DNA from: Sinonovacula constricta
Lineage: Eukaryota; Mollusca; Bivalvia; Cardiida; Solecurtidae
Direction: 5' to 3'
DNA length: 64,000 bases
NCBI GenBank assembly: GCA_007844125.1
Contig: CM017563.1
Coordinates: 13,802,325 to 13,866,324, forward strand
In this document: piece after piece, positions 23,701 through 31,097 of the stretch
How the letters are laid out: each line of letters begins with the position of its first letter
Numbering within the stretch: position 1 is the first letter of the stretch
Translations under genes and position numbers: made by a program
Notes under the pieces: generated by a model
Seen by the model: the letters and a program-made list of their open reading frames with translations, nothing else
Databases searched by the model: none
What the model was told of the DNA's origin: nothing

Positions 23701-23735
23701 TTATTTTTGGTGGAGGCAAAAAATCAAAGAGATGA
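2597..23735 (+). CDS. ARHGEF9-like: RhoGEF of the Asef/collybistin family (SH3-DH-PH), spliced, 5' partial
   Basis: This is the summary entry for a 12-exon gene. Exons: 2597-2724, 5841-5982, 9916-10061, 15914-16087, 16801-16989, 17798-17974, 18794-18898, 19499-19756, 20539-20667, 21131-21374, 22414-22482, 23581-23735. All joins are AG/GT and keep phase with no internal stop. They give 637 residues plus a leading partial codon. Domains by residue of this partial protein: SH3 about 143-196 (ALWDH 148-152, WW 178-179, GWFPATFV 188-195), DH about 237-425 (the conserved helix around [11 protein letters not shown], 370-380), PH about 447-555 (FFLFDHQL 470-477, invariant C-terminal-helix Trp 546). 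Proteins with this order (ARHGEF4, SPATA13, ARHGEF9) activate Rac1/Cdc42 at membranes and the actin cortex; collybistin also clusters gephyrin. Invertebrates usually have one ancestral member, so the exact vertebrate counterpart cannot be fixed. The true start is probably upstream, although Met residue 9 (2623) could serve for a short isoform. Confidence 0.9.
2763..2965 (+). repeat. SINE family B, copy 2
   Basis: The tRNA-like promoter is well preserved: A box TGGTCTAGTGGATAG at 2768-2782 and B box GGGTTTGAGTCCC at 2825-2837. The family-B body follows (CTGACCTGTTGTGTG, then TCTTCACCAATAGTTAGCTG). Confidence 0.75.
3318..3535 (-). repeat. SINE family B, copy 3
   Basis: This is the reverse complement of the family-B consensus. 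The body (CAGCTAATTATTGGTGGAGG) comes first on the + strand, then the B box as GGGTCTCAAACCC, then the tRNA-like head ending near 3535. Confidence 0.75.
3613..3928 (+). repeat. tRNA-derived SINE, family A, copy 1 (full length)
   Basis: The tRNA-like head has A box TAGCGCAATTGGTAGAGCG at 3622-3640 and B box GATTCGATCC near 3668. A conserved tail domain follows (GGTAGTTCCTCGACTGG, TCTGCTTCAAGTAG, ATACTGTTGGTGGGACGATA) and a terminal (AAAC)n-like run. About 315 bp. Other copies are at 12753, 18043, 23151 (-) and 42300 (-). Confidence 0.8.
5841..5982 (+). CDS. ARHGEF9-like: RhoGEF exon b (basic Ser-rich linker)
   Basis: The acceptor TTTTAAG ends at 5840 and the donor GTAAGT starts at 5983. The exon enters in phase 0 and leaves with one base of a split Asp codon. 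It encodes residues 43-89, rich in Ser, Arg and Lys ([20 protein letters not shown]). The [11 protein letters not shown] stretch looks like a phosphorylation or 14-3-3-type site, by pattern only. It is probably part of the disordered N-terminal regulatory region. Confidence 0.8.
6310..6525 (+). repeat. SINE family B, copy 4
   Basis: Matches the family body: B box GGGTTCGAGTCCTGG near 6341, then GGATTTCCAGCTTGCCTGCG, TCTTCCACCACCAATAATCA and a tail of AAACAAACAAAAATAAAC. The head is partly eroded. Confidence 0.75.
7090..7245 (+). repeat. SINE family B, copy 5 (diverged)
   Basis: Degenerate match: a B-box remnant near 7106, TTTTTCCAGCTGACCTGCTG, then GGTCTTTCACCATTAATTAC and the AGCTGGACATCGCC block. 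Confidence 0.6.
7741..7785. repeat. (AT)n/(TTTATA)n simple repeat
   Basis: About 45 bp of imperfect AT dinucleotide repeat, 40 bp downstream of a 20-nt poly-T run (7681-7700). Confidence 0.9.
8005..9030. repeat. 54-bp minisatellite, about 19 copies
   Basis: CTGCACC-type anchors recur every 52-55 bp from about 8010 to 8979, giving 19 units. The unit core is GCACCTTTTTCACTAAACC, TGTCCAGTTCATGCTTAG and AAAGCTAAGCTAAAT. Each contains an inverted repeat GCTTAG-AAAG-CTAAGC. Variants (CACT/CCCT, TTCATG/ATCATG, CTAAAT/CTAGAT/CCAAGT) form higher-order blocks, which suggests expansion by unequal exchange. Confidence 0.92.
9327..9391. repeat. (ATC)n/(ATT)n trinucleotide tract
   Basis: Mixed CATCAT and TATTAT triplets over about 65 bp inside the intron before the exon at 9916. 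Confidence 0.85.
9916..10061 (+). CDS. ARHGEF9-like: RhoGEF exon c (acidic linker)
   Basis: The acceptor TATTCAG ends at 9915 and the donor GTATGT starts at 10062. It completes the split Asp codon and leaves in phase 0. It encodes residues 90-138, an acidic and Ser-rich stretch ([19 protein letters not shown]) just before the SH3 domain. No fold is recognised. Acidic linkers in this position are compatible with the intramolecular control known in Asef/collybistin, but that is inference. Confidence 0.8.
10716..11157. repeat. Three tandem copies of a 147-bp unit
   Basis: Units start with TACATTCTGAATT at 10716, 10863 and 11010, a constant spacing of 147 bp. Each carries CCTTTGTCTCAAGGAAGTGA, GTGACCCACTTGACA and a TTATTAATTAATTGAT block. 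Divergence is low, so the array is fairly recent. Confidence 0.9.
11625..11812 (-). repeat. SINE family B, copy 6
   Basis: Inverted match. It shows AGCTATTTGGTGGAAGACAA, AACCACCGGCTGACCG and CAGCTGGAAGACCTTCCC, then a B-box complement (GACTCACC) and the head GGCAGTTACCAATCGGCGAC. Confidence 0.7.
12480..12929 (+). repeat. SINE family A, 5'-truncated and split by an insertion
   Basis: The 12480-12541 part matches the family-A middle region (GATAGTGGTATAGGTCCCTTG). The 12745-12929 part matches the distal half (GTAGTTCCACGACTGG, TATCTGCTTCAAGTGG, AAACAAACAAACAAAC tail). About 200 bp of AT-rich DNA separates the parts, and AGATAAAAGTA is repeated on both sides of it. Confidence 0.6.
13853..13917 (+). 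other. G-rich tract with G-quadruplex potential
   Basis: GGGTGGGGCCTGGGCAGGG at 13853-13871 satisfies the four-G-run pattern with short loops. More G runs follow (CGGGGGGATGGGG, GGGTGGGGG). This stands out in AT-rich intronic DNA and is on the sense strand of the RhoGEF gene. Confidence 0.6.
14020..14165 (+). repeat. SINE family B, copy 7 (partial)
   Basis: Head TCTAGTGGACACTCACTGAT and B-box-like GTGTTTGAGTCCCAG near 14089, then CGGTGGTTCTACTCAGACA. It stops before the tail. Confidence 0.65.
14195..14415 (+). repeat. SINE family B, copy 8
   Basis: Head TGTGGCATAGTGATAGAGTC (A box), B box GTGGGTTTGAGTATT near 14262, then GCTGACCTGTGGTGTGCCAG and TCTTCCTCCACCAAAATAGC. It follows copy 7 in the same orientation. 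Confidence 0.75.
14558..14599 (+). promoter_or_regulatory. Four direct AAGGTCA nuclear-receptor-like half-sites
   Basis: AAGGTCA occurs at 14558, 14569, 14581 and 14593, so the starts are 11, 12 and 12 bp apart. AAGGTCA is the established extended half-site for monomeric receptors (ERR, FTZ-F1/SF-1, NR4A), and AGGTCA direct repeats spaced 5-6 bp bind dimers. It could equally be a short 12-bp tandem repeat. Function is not shown by sequence alone. Confidence 0.35.
15914..16087 (+). CDS. ARHGEF9-like: RhoGEF exon d (SH3 domain)
   Basis: The acceptor ACGACAG ends at 15913 and the donor GTGAGT starts at 16088. Phase 0 at both ends, residues 139-196. The exon is almost exactly one SH3 domain: ALWDH (the ALYDY position, 148-152), ELAF (159-162), [20 protein letters not shown]. 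The WW pair and the Pro and aromatic positions of the ligand groove are intact. In Asef and collybistin this SH3 folds back on the DH domain to autoinhibit exchange. A complete domain between two phase-0 introns is also a natural cassette, and collybistin is known to have isoforms with and without SH3. Confidence 0.92.
16088..16800 (+). other. RhoGEF intron d
   Basis: 713 bp, AT-rich. I see no repeat or gene in it. Confidence 0.7.
16801..16989 (+). CDS. ARHGEF9-like: RhoGEF exon e (linker and start of DH)
   Basis: The acceptor TTGATAG ends at 16800 and the donor GTACGA starts at 16990. Phase 0 at both ends, residues 197-259. An acidic linker ([14 protein letters not shown]) is followed by the first DH helix, [18 protein letters not shown] (237-254), which carries the conserved Glu that contacts switch I of the GTPase in DH domains (within NEIINAE). 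The linker matches the SH3-DH connector position of collybistin-type GEFs. Confidence 0.9.
16990..17797 (+). other. RhoGEF intron e
   Basis: 808 bp, AT-rich. No repeat family recognised. Confidence 0.7.
17798..17974 (+). CDS. ARHGEF9-like: RhoGEF exon f (DH domain)
   Basis: The acceptor ATCGCAG ends at 17797 and the donor GTAAGT starts at 17975. Phase 0 at both ends, residues 260-318. It continues the DH bundle: [20 protein letters not shown], then [15 protein letters not shown], the typical second conserved block in which the FGNLE motif leads into a long amphipathic helix. The open frame past 17974 runs into the intron. Confidence 0.9.
18043..18338 (+). repeat. SINE family A, copy 2
   Basis: A box TGTAGCGCAATCTGTAGAG near 18051 and B box GGTTTGATCCCGG near 18097, then GGTAGTTCCACGACTGGTTG, TATCTGCTTCAATTTA and TACTGTTGGTGGGGCGATAA. 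Full length, ending in an AATAAACATAAAAC tail. Confidence 0.8.
18355..18515 (-). repeat. SINE family B, copy 9 (diverged)
   Basis: Inverted. It shows TAATTGGTGGACTAAGTCC, GTAGAACCACTGGTGCTC, a B-box complement GACTTGAACTC near 18469 and a head remnant. Confidence 0.6.
18794..18898 (+). CDS. ARHGEF9-like: RhoGEF exon g (DH domain)
   Basis: The acceptor TTCAACAG ends at 18793 and the donor GTAGGT starts at 18899. Phase 0 at both ends, residues 319-353: [20 protein letters not shown] and so on. The Y-x-x-Y-C-N-N-H-P pattern is the standard mid-DH block of RhoGEFs. Confidence 0.9.
18899..19498 (+). other. RhoGEF intron g
   Basis: 600 bp. A short inverted fragment of SINE family B is visible around 18995-19075 (GGTAGAACCACTGGCACATC). 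Otherwise nothing is recognised. Confidence 0.6.
19499..19756 (+). CDS. ARHGEF9-like: RhoGEF exon h (DH core, catalytic helix)
   Basis: The acceptor TTTCAG ends at 19498 and the donor GTAAGC starts at 19757. Phase 0 at both ends, residues 354-439. It holds the most conserved DH segment, [20 protein letters not shown] (364-383), followed by LGELLKYT. This helix forms much of the GTPase-binding surface in DH domains. The end ([18 protein letters not shown]) is the DH-PH linker helix, which is very conserved in the Asef/collybistin family and is the best single fingerprint for this assignment. Confidence 0.95.
19757..20538 (+). other. RhoGEF intron h
   Basis: 782 bp, AT-rich. No repeat family recognised. 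Confidence 0.7.
20539..20667 (+). CDS. ARHGEF9-like: RhoGEF exon i (PH domain, first half)
   Basis: The acceptor ATTTCAG ends at 20538 and the donor GTAGGA starts at 20668. Phase 0 at both ends, residues 440-482. It covers the first PH strands: [13 protein letters not shown], then [25 protein letters not shown] is a family-typical strand. PH domains of these GEFs bind phosphoinositides and orient the DH domain at the membrane. Confidence 0.9.
20668..21130 (+). other. RhoGEF intron i
   Basis: 463 bp of AT-rich sequence. Nothing recognised. Confidence 0.7.
21131..21374 (+). CDS. ARHGEF9-like: RhoGEF exon j (PH domain, second half)
   Basis: The acceptor CTTTCTAG ends at 21130 and the donor GTATGT starts at 21375. 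Enters in phase 0 and leaves with one base of a split codon. Residues 483-563: [31 protein letters not shown], then the C-terminal PH helix [18 protein letters not shown] with the invariant Trp at 546. The wording is closer to collybistin (YKGRIDMD, EVVD) than to many other RhoGEFs. Confidence 0.92.
21375..22413 (+). other. RhoGEF intron j
   Basis: About four degenerate copies of a roughly 70-bp unit (GAGTAAAACAGGGATAATGG and variants) lie at 21412-21660. The rest has nothing recognisable. Confidence 0.55.
22414..22482 (+). CDS. ARHGEF9-like: RhoGEF exon k (post-PH linker)
   Basis: The acceptor TTTTACAG ends at 22413 and the donor GTAGGT starts at 22483. It completes a split Asp codon and leaves with one base of the next. 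Residues 564-586: [20 protein letters not shown] and so on. Short basic linker with no known fold. Its phase-1 donor can join the terminal exon at 23581, and equally the duplicated one at 42735. Confidence 0.8.
22968..23150 (+). repeat. SINE family B, copy 11 (diverged)
   Basis: Head remnant (ACAGTAAATGGCAGCCC), AGCTGCCCTGCGGTGTGCTA and the AGCTGGATGTAACTATAATT block, directly abutting the inverted family-A SINE. Confidence 0.6.
23151..23460 (-). repeat. SINE family A, copy 4 (inverted)
   Basis: Reverse complement of the family-A consensus. The tail (GTTTGTTTATTGGGTTTATT) and CCCACCAACAGTATTT come first on the + strand, the B box as GGTTCGAACCCGG at 23401-23413, and the head last. It was present before the segmental duplication, since its counterpart lies at 42300-42592. 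Confidence 0.8.
23581..23735 (+). CDS. ARHGEF9-like: RhoGEF exon l (terminal coding exon)
   Basis: The acceptor GTTCACAG ends at 23580 and the stop TGA is at 23733-23735. It completes a split Asp codon and encodes residues 587-637. The tail has [15 protein letters not shown], then a basic cluster RRVRNQK, then [13 protein letters not shown] at the end. The Phe-rich, Lys-rich end is likely a membrane- or partner-binding tail (inference). A longer frame that ignores the splice site is a shadow. Confidence 0.88.
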
Positions 23736-26700
23736 AAATTGGCCTAATAGCAACACCACCATGTGAAACTGGACATCACTATGCCCCCAAGGCAACAGAC
23801 AGTGAACAAGTCAAAGTCAAGGTCATTGCAAGAAAACAAAGGGTTGTATAACGACCTTGGAAGATAGAACATTGAGCCAACCTTGTTGTTCTTGACCTGT
23901 TAGCTCTCATTACAGTCAGTGAACTAAAATACACTCTGTCAATAATGAATGATCAGTGGCTTTGTATAAAGGTCAAGTACTGTCCTTGATCTTTTAATTA
24001 AAGGTGTTTGATCTCTTAATTGAGCAACAGCGATGAGGTCACATGGCTTTGTAAGAATGACTGTTAATTACTACGACAGTTTAATTATGGGTCAATGACC
24101 TCACATTAACTCATTGCGTTATTGACATGACTCTGTGCTTAGGTCATAATGTGACAATGATCTGTTTTATATGTCCTTTTTCAAGGACTGACATTGTGAT
24201 TTCAAACACCAATGCTGTGATTATAAAGGCTTTTCCCTGCGAAAGCTAAGTAATTATAAGAATAAGACAACAAGAAGATCTGATAGCAGTAGTGTAGTAG
24301 TTGCCTAAATTAAGACATCTGGTCAGATCTGGTGAAATAAGAGTATTGCATATACAAAGCAGGAATTGCTATATTGACATTTCAATGAAGTACCTCTGCT
24401 TGAACATGCTTCAAATAGTGCTATCTACTTTAACAGCTTTTTTATTTTCTTTAAATTATATCAGTTATGCTTTTGTGTACTTTGATAATATTTTACTTTG
24501 AAAATATTTTCAATTTTTGAAAATATTTAACTGACAAATACACCTCACAAGGATGCAAGATGGTCGTTTTTAAAAAATCTCAATAATATACACACAAGAT
24601 CTTGAGATTTTTTTACGTTAATGGTTTGACCAAAGACTGGACCAAGTCATTAACTGTCAACGTTGTTTGATGATAGTGTATCATGATTTGTATAAATTGG
24701 GAACAAGTCATTGCTTAAAAATAAACATGGATGTATATGTGAAGGATATATCTGATTTAATGGTGGTATCCAACAGTTTGAACCATATTTTTTCTGGAAC
24801 AACTACATAAATATTTGTTACCTGAATTGATGTCCTACAATTTGAATTGATGTAACACCCCACCTGTCATTTCAAACACTTATTTCCTATTTGAGCCATG
24901 CTGCACAGTTAGCTATTTTTAAACCAAAAGAACAACAACATGTGACCACTTACTTTTGAGATCCCATTATGGCTTTATAAGCTCTGATGATGATACCTAT
25001 TTTAAGCAGAAACCCCCATCATGTTTTTTTTTTAGATTTGAAAAGAATTTTAGAATTTTTCATGATTATATTTTTTTTAACAGTTAATGTAGTTTCCAAA
25101 ATTGTCTTTAATTAGACTAAAGTGTGAGTATATGCAGAAAGTATGCGTAATTTTCCCAAAACATGGGTTAGGTTTGGTTACTTATATTTAATGGAGGCAA
25201 ACTGTTAGATACCACTTTTAATGCACTTTCACACTAACAAGCCTAAAACATAATGCTTTGTTATAATTAACCATTGTTGTATATGTTTTGCAACATGTAT
25301 AAAAAGTTTAGTGTTGATTTTCATTGTAGATTATTAGTCTACATAACATTGTCATAATTAATTGTTATTATTATTAAATTTGAATAATAAGCAATTCACC
25401 TGCAAGGCCTAATTGTATAAGTGCCATGTTTTCTATATCCTTGTTGATCAAGGTTAGAATGTTGTCATTGCTCATTCTGTGACCGTGTTTTTCAGTTGCA
25501 CAACTTGGCAACATGTGTTTATTTTCTGTACCAATATTTTATCGAATTCAAATCCAATTGTATTGCAAGAATAAAAGAATACTTTGGCATTTAAACATAA
25601 TGGTAAAAATGTAACAAAACTAAATAAAAATAAATCAAAGTAATTTTATATTAACTTAGACAGCTGAAAATGTTTTGAAAAATGCAAACATATACAGTTT
25701 CATAATTTTATAGCACTGGTGATGTTGCTTTTGAAAAAAAGTATTTAGCCATTTGCAAAATAAAATGCTATTAGTTTTCTTTGAATGTAATTAAATCATT
25801 CACTGTTAGATTTCTCTTGGCATTTAGGACATATTTAAAGTAGAATTTGAAAGTGTTCAACTCATTTATCTCCCACTACTGTTCATACATAAAACTACAA
25901 CAAAAGCTGTTTTCATTTACAGAAATTAAACAAAGAATGATTCATCAATGTGATCATGCTTGCCTTCTTTTAATTTTGGAGATCATTTACGCAACTTAAA
26001 TGCATTTTCCATGTTTCTCAAAATGGTGGTTAATGAAATGAGATACTATTGTTTGAATGCAGCTAAATATTTAGTTAACTCATATTTTATGCAGGATTTT
26101 AGGGTACAAACACATTTTTTTCTTTAAATCACTTGTGCGACCAGTATATCATGCGTATTTTCATTTTATCATGCAAAATTGTGTTTGGTTTGTATCCCAA
26201 GATACTGTGTGTTTAACAGGATAAATTGAACTGTGCTCGCGTGAAGTTGCATTTAATTAATAATGTTAATGCCTCGTGTACACACGCTACCAATTTGAAG
26301 ATAACAGTGATCAAATGGTCTTATAATGATTGAATGTTGTTTTTTTTTCAGTTAAATTATTTGTTAATAACAGTTTTAATGAATTCTTTTTTTCAAATTA
26401 CTGATATGTGATCATTTTATTACTGTCCATTTTCTTGTAAGAAGGAAGACTTAGAGAGAACTGAGAAAAAGTGAAGAAAATAGGCCAGCCCAAGGACTAT
26501 TTTCTGTTAGATCTATGGGTTGATGTTCTGACCCTGCGATCCAAACACTAGGAAAATATTTCCCAGTGTTATTGCAGTAATGAGTATATGAATGCTCTCA
26601 TGAGCAGAATTCATGCAAGGACATATTTGAGTACATTTTTGCCTAGAAAATGTGTGATTGTTTTTTAACTAATAAATAATGATTTATTATAATTTTGATT

Positions 26701-26975
26701 GTAAATGCGTGTTTAATTGACTGTATGGATAATTAAATGTGTACATGTATGTGTAATTGTCCACTAATTGACTTGTGTATATTACTGCATGTATATCCAT
26801 CCAATGTTCTTACTAGATATGTTGGAGTTATTTATTTTATGCTGTTGCAACTTTATTGTCAAGACACTGTGTTTATATTGGCAGTATTGTACTGTTTATT
26901 TATGTGTAAAATTGATTACTTTTAACACAAGCTCATGTGTTATTATGTAAGAATAAATATAAAACAACCATAATT
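23736..26975 (+). other. Putative RhoGEF 3' UTR
   Basis: AT-rich sequence follows the stop with no recognised gene. Several AATAAA-like signals exist. The one at 26952 (GAATAAATATAAAAC) is conserved in the duplicate at about 45960 and would give a 3.2-kb UTR. The real cleavage site is not determinable here. The small open frames near 26737-26950 occur in both copies but look non-coding. Confidence 0.4.
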
Positions 26976-27096
26976 CCCTCTTGTTATATTGTAACATTCC
27001 ATATCTTATTTCTAGTACTGACAGGCCATCACAATGCTTTTAAACTACAAAGTAAATTATAAATAAAACACAATCAAAGTAAAGTATAAATAAAAC

Positions 27097-27100
<4 letters not shown>

Positions 27101-27179
<79 letters not shown>
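27101..27179. repeat. (CT)n microsatellite
   Basis: About 79 bp of TC dinucleotide with one CCC interruption. Confidence 0.98.
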
Positions 27180-27180
<1 letters not shown>

Positions 27181-27215
27181 ATGTTGTGTTTTATTTACTA
27201 TTTACCTTGTGGCTT

Positions 27216-27218
<3 letters not shown>

Positions 27219-27275
<57 letters not shown>
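27219..27275. repeat. (AT)n microsatellite
   Basis: About 57 bp of AT dinucleotide at the distal edge of the proximal duplication copy. The matching point in the distal copy is where Naiad copy A sits. Confidence 0.97.
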
Positions 27276-27278
<3 letters not shown>

Positions 27279-28389
27279 CAATATCAAATATCCAAATGAG
27301 GTGTTATAGTATATAAAACATATTTGTTTATTCTAAATTTCGAAGACATTATGAAATCCCGCGCAATCGCGTCTTGAGAGATTTGAGGTCGGGGCTTCCG
27401 GTTATGCGCTCCTTGTAAACTTACGAACAATAAAACAAAGAACTTAAAATACTACCAACCTACTTATGAATGAAAGAAAATATAGAATATATGTGGTCTA
27501 AATATACTAATGTTATGACATTAGCTCTGTTAAATATACGGTCTTCAGCATATGCACTTTTTTACTAAGGGCCCTTGCTTATAATGGGCTCTTCGAGTGG
27601 GCTTCGTCAGCTTTCAAATAAAAATATCCCTCAAAATAAGACAACTAACAATAAGCACATGCATCGGGAATAAAAAACCGCTAAAATGAACTAATATACA
27701 GACAAAATAATTAGTTTGTGACAAATGATATGTATTGGGTTTTCAACTTCAGGATTTCCTGTGCTTGTTTCTACAAATACAGACCCTTTGCCACAATGCG
27801 ATTGTCTGTGATTAAAACACGATTTACGTACGTACGAAAGACTTAACGTAGGTAACAATTATTGATTGATTGATTATTGTTAAAAGGCTTTCTTTAGACC
27901 TGTCTGTCATTTGGAAATGATGTTTTTTTCTGTTTTAAGACAGCTCAGTGGTTCTGCAATGTCAAGGTAATCTAACTTTAATAGAATGATGGTATTAATA
28001 TATAACTTTTAAAGGTGGTATCCGCCAGTTTGCCTGTGTCAAATATATGTAACAATATCTGATCTATGGTTGGGGTATTTGAGCAAAGTTTCTTTAGAAA
28101 GATCATACTGTAGTCTAAGCTTAGACGATTTTCAACAGTGTCTCAATTTTAGGGCAGTAAAATTCGTTAATCAACACGTAAAATTGTAAAAAACTGCTAA
28201 AATTGACGTCAACTTCACAGCGGATGACGTGAATGAGCTTAAACATAAGTGGTCACGTGTTTCTTTGGTAAACTGTCTAATACCACCTTTAACCTCAAAC
28301 TTCTATTGCCTTAGTTCTTCTGGTTTGGATGGTATGTCTTCACTACAGACAAATGATCACGATAATGTGAAGGTTCTTAAAAATACTAA
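27276..28389. other. Repeat-derived intergenic DNA
   Basis: No gene. A stretch at about 27590-27700 (CAACTAACAATAAGCACATG, ATGCATCGGGAATAAAA) resembles 57880-57990 in the 3' flank of Naiad copy B. The rest is not recognised. This interval is missing from the distal duplication copy. Confidence 0.5.
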
Positions 28390-28760
28390 ACATTTTGCAA
28401 CTTAAGTTTGATATAGTTTTGACTCAGCTATCAAACCTTGCTGCTCATGGTATATGTAGCTAGACATGTGTTTGGAGAATATAATAATGTCATCAAGGTG
28501 TGTACTGCAGAATTTGCCTAATTCTATCATCGAAGTACATTATCCATAATGGATAAAATGCCTGTAGCTAAGAGAATGCCAAAAGGGAGTAACTCATAAT
28601 GTAAAACTCCGATAAAAGTAGTGAAAGTGGTTAAGAAAATGTCATTATGATCGTATTCTACCTAGCATAAACACCAACCTAAGTACATGTTATTCCATTT
28701 ATGTCACCGTGACAAGATTGCATTAAATACTCCTTTGTTAAACATATTAATTTAAAGTTT
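28390..28760 (-). pseudogene. Decayed Ty3/Gypsy-like reverse transcriptase fragment
   Basis: On the minus strand, with frameshifts and stops, I read pieces resembling Gypsy-type RT: HYELLPFGI (the LPFG block), SIMDNVL, and LDDIIIFSKH (the Y/L-DD-I-IFS catalytic block, here with Leu for the usual aromatic residue). No LTRs, integrase or gag are visible. Part of it recurs at 48767-48850. Long decayed and non-functional. The assignment rests on short motifs. Confidence 0.45.
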
Positions 28761-29120
28761 CTCAGAACTATTTAAGATTATCGAACATGCTTTCAAAATA
28801 GACCCCAGAACAAAATTAAATATCGGAGAAAAGAACTGGGTTGGCTTACACTGTCATGTGGCCAAGGCGGAATATGTAAAAAGTCATATACAGTGTTAAT
28901 TAAACACAGTTGTTAATTAAACACACCCATGTGAAAAATATAATTAAACCGAAAACCCCCCATATGTATACACGTTTAAATGCAAACAATGGACCATTTT
29001 ATAATAGAAGACTCAACGACATTTAGAGATAGATCTACATTAAAATCATGAACGATTAAAATCCTCAAAATGTTGCAAAATCCTGTTTATGTTAACCAAC
29101 GTCTAGACATTGAAATGTCC
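28617..29120. repeat. Repeat shared with 48767-49255
   Basis: About 490 bp, strongly similar and in the same orientation, for example TTATGTCACCGTGACAAGAT and CAGTGTTAATTAAACACAGT. It is either an extension of the segmental duplication or a separate dispersed element. It includes the proximal part of the Gypsy-like fragment and ends at a short Naiad-like piece (GTCTAGACATTGAAAT). Confidence 0.8.
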
Positions 29121-29134
29121 ACATGCCAGTCAGT

Positions 29135-29295
29135 TGTGCAGGTTACAAACGTAAGCAAACTCAACAGTTACCGCTTTGGGACTGTCTATCGGGATATGGG
29201 CCGATTGGCGTGCTTAACCCGAAAAGAGCTCTAACCTCGAACTTCCTAAGGAGTTTCTCAAATCTAAGAAGTCAAAAGAACACACCTCTTTTTGA
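29135..29295 (-). repeat. Dispersed repeat module R, copy 1
   Basis: Contains CAGTTACCGCTTTGGGACTG, GGGCCGATTGGCGTGCTTAA and CTCTAACCTCGAACTTCCTA. Diverged copy of the module that also lies downstream of the RT in Naiad copy B (57771-57885). Confidence 0.65.
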
Positions 29296-30383
29296 CACAA
29301 AACTGTCCACGTAATGACGTATTTTATTACCTAAGTTATGAGTATGAATATCCGCATTGTATTCGTATTTGAATTTCAACATCTTTGCATATTGCTATTT
29401 TATTTTGAGCAAAAGTGTGTTTATTATTATGTGTCCCTTCAATTACAGGTTTACTACTTTTTGTTTTAGATCTGTTAAAAAATTTGTGCCATGAGTGCTG
29501 TCATAAAATATACCCTTTCTTTCGTATACCCAGAATCTACGTGTTTGCAGCACAGGACAATAGGTAAATGTATATGTGGCTATAATACCAACAGTGTGTC
29601 ACAGTAAATTGACTCGTACTATTTTACATAAATACATGCTATGTTATTATCACTAACATCTGCAATCGTAAAGCCAATTACTCTTGCAAGTGCTTAACGT
29701 TGTTATTTCGTGTTTATGTGGAAAGCTATGAAATTTTAAGTTCTATGGATATGTCTATGTTGACTGACTTAGTAACATTTCCTACTCTAACATAAAATAT
29801 CAAATGCCTTTTATCATACGGCGCCGATCACACAGGCACTATCCGGACTCATTCAAGATCAATCGGAATGCCTCGGCTAATTCAAGAATCATCCTTCGGA
29901 TGTATGACGGCAAAACCCTGTGAAAAAACAACATTATTCCGGTGCCGATTGACGTCATCAAAGCGACACGGATAAATGCTGTGTTACCTTTTATAAAAAG
30001 GCAGTAACATTTGTATTTTGAACGAAATTAGAGCAGTTCAAATTATAAGAAAAAAATATCCTATATGCAGCATCTGTTTTAAAGACTTTTCTATGACGTA
30101 TTCTGCTTCCGACGAACAAAACGATAGTGGTTCTGTAAGTATCATTGCACCAGATATAACTAAGGGATGATTGTCCCGCAGATGATTCTCCCGAAGACGG
30201 AATTACCCGAGTGATTTAAAATATGTTAAATTGTGGTATTCGACATTGGCTTTACCAAACAATTGTAACATTATAATTATTACGTGTTCTGTGAAAATTC
30301 ACAGAACTTTCCACCCTGGTTCGAACTAGCTTCCGCAAAGACAAAAAATCAAACGGGTTAAAATAATTGTGCAGATAATTATA

Positions 30384-30491
30384 CAATTATTTACTTATTA
30401 GCTGGGAAATTTGCTGTGACATGGACCAAATAATCGTTATTGACCGCGGCGATATCAACAGCATATTTCCCAGCTAAAAATTAAATAACTG
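30384..30491. repeat. Foldback element with about 33-bp arms
   Basis: Left arm 30384-30416 and right arm 30459-30491 are inverted repeats. The inner 19 bp TTAGCTGGGAAATTTGCTG pairs with CAGCATATTTCCCAGCTAA with one mismatch, and the outer part matches at most positions. The loop is about 42 bp and holds GACCGCGGCGATATC. It looks like a small foldback or MITE-like element. No target duplication was established. Confidence 0.7.
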
Positions 30492-30654
30492 TTTTATCAA
30501 ATAAACTATAAACAGTTAATAATAAATAGTTTTAATAATTTCTTTAATAATTATCTAAACTTAAATGCAAGAAAATAGTTTACTTAGTTTACTTCTTGAG
30601 TATTTTATGTCTGGGACGAGTATCCCACAAAACGTACAATTCTGGGGAAGTTTT

Positions 30655-30830
30655 GTTTCAAGGTGGTAACTGTCGGGTTTGCTCTTTTCCTTAAATGACT
30701 CATCAGAAATTTGTTCTTACTTTTCGCTTGGCTTGCATGTGACGTACATTTGTTCTGTGCCTTTTCGGAGTTTGGTATATGTTGCAATACTCATAGGACT
30801 TTGTCATATATTTTTATTCGTGATCACAAC
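30655..30830 (+). repeat. Dispersed repeat module R, copy 2
   Basis: Contains GTAACTGTCGGGTTTGCTCT, ACTCATCAGAAATTTGTTCT, CGCTTGGCTTGCATGTGACG and TATGTTGCAATACTCATAGG. Nearly identical to copy 3, about 650 bp downstream in the same orientation, which has an 18-bp deletion after CATGTG. Confidence 0.85.
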
Positions 30831-31097
30831 AATGTTGCTTGTGCAGTGTGGCGGTCGTAAAAAATCTCCCCGTGCATGTAATCTATGTTGGTATTTAATT
30901 CATCCTATAAGGATTGTTACGTGTATTTCCTTTGATGGACATTGAACTTTGGTTCTTCAATTCCATCTTCACATAAACAGGATGCTACTACCATTTATTC
31001 GTCTCTGGTCGTGTTTGTTCATGATTCAGAAAGTTAATTTTATTTGTGGTCAACCATTTTGTGTTGTTTTTCAAATCGAAATAATACCATATTCTTT

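Larger units (their letters stand above)
23070..27222 (+). repeat. Segmental duplication, proximal copy
   Basis: About 4.1 kb that recurs in the same orientation at 42215-46200. It spans the end of intron k, the terminal RhoGEF exon and the whole putative 3' UTR, including the AATAAA near 26952, up to an (AT)n tract. Identity by eye is high, with scattered substitutions and small indels. Confidence 0.9.

Noticed and set aside
26737..26950. Two small open frames present in both duplication copies (also 45745-45958)
   Set aside because: They overlap each other, lie in 3' UTR-like sequence and are alike only because the DNA was duplicated. No domain or signal.
30093..30134. Possible first exon: TATAAAA near 29990, ATG at 30093 and a GTAAGT donor at 30135
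   Set aside because: Fourteen codons with no downstream exon that I can join and no recognisable product. Chance is likely.
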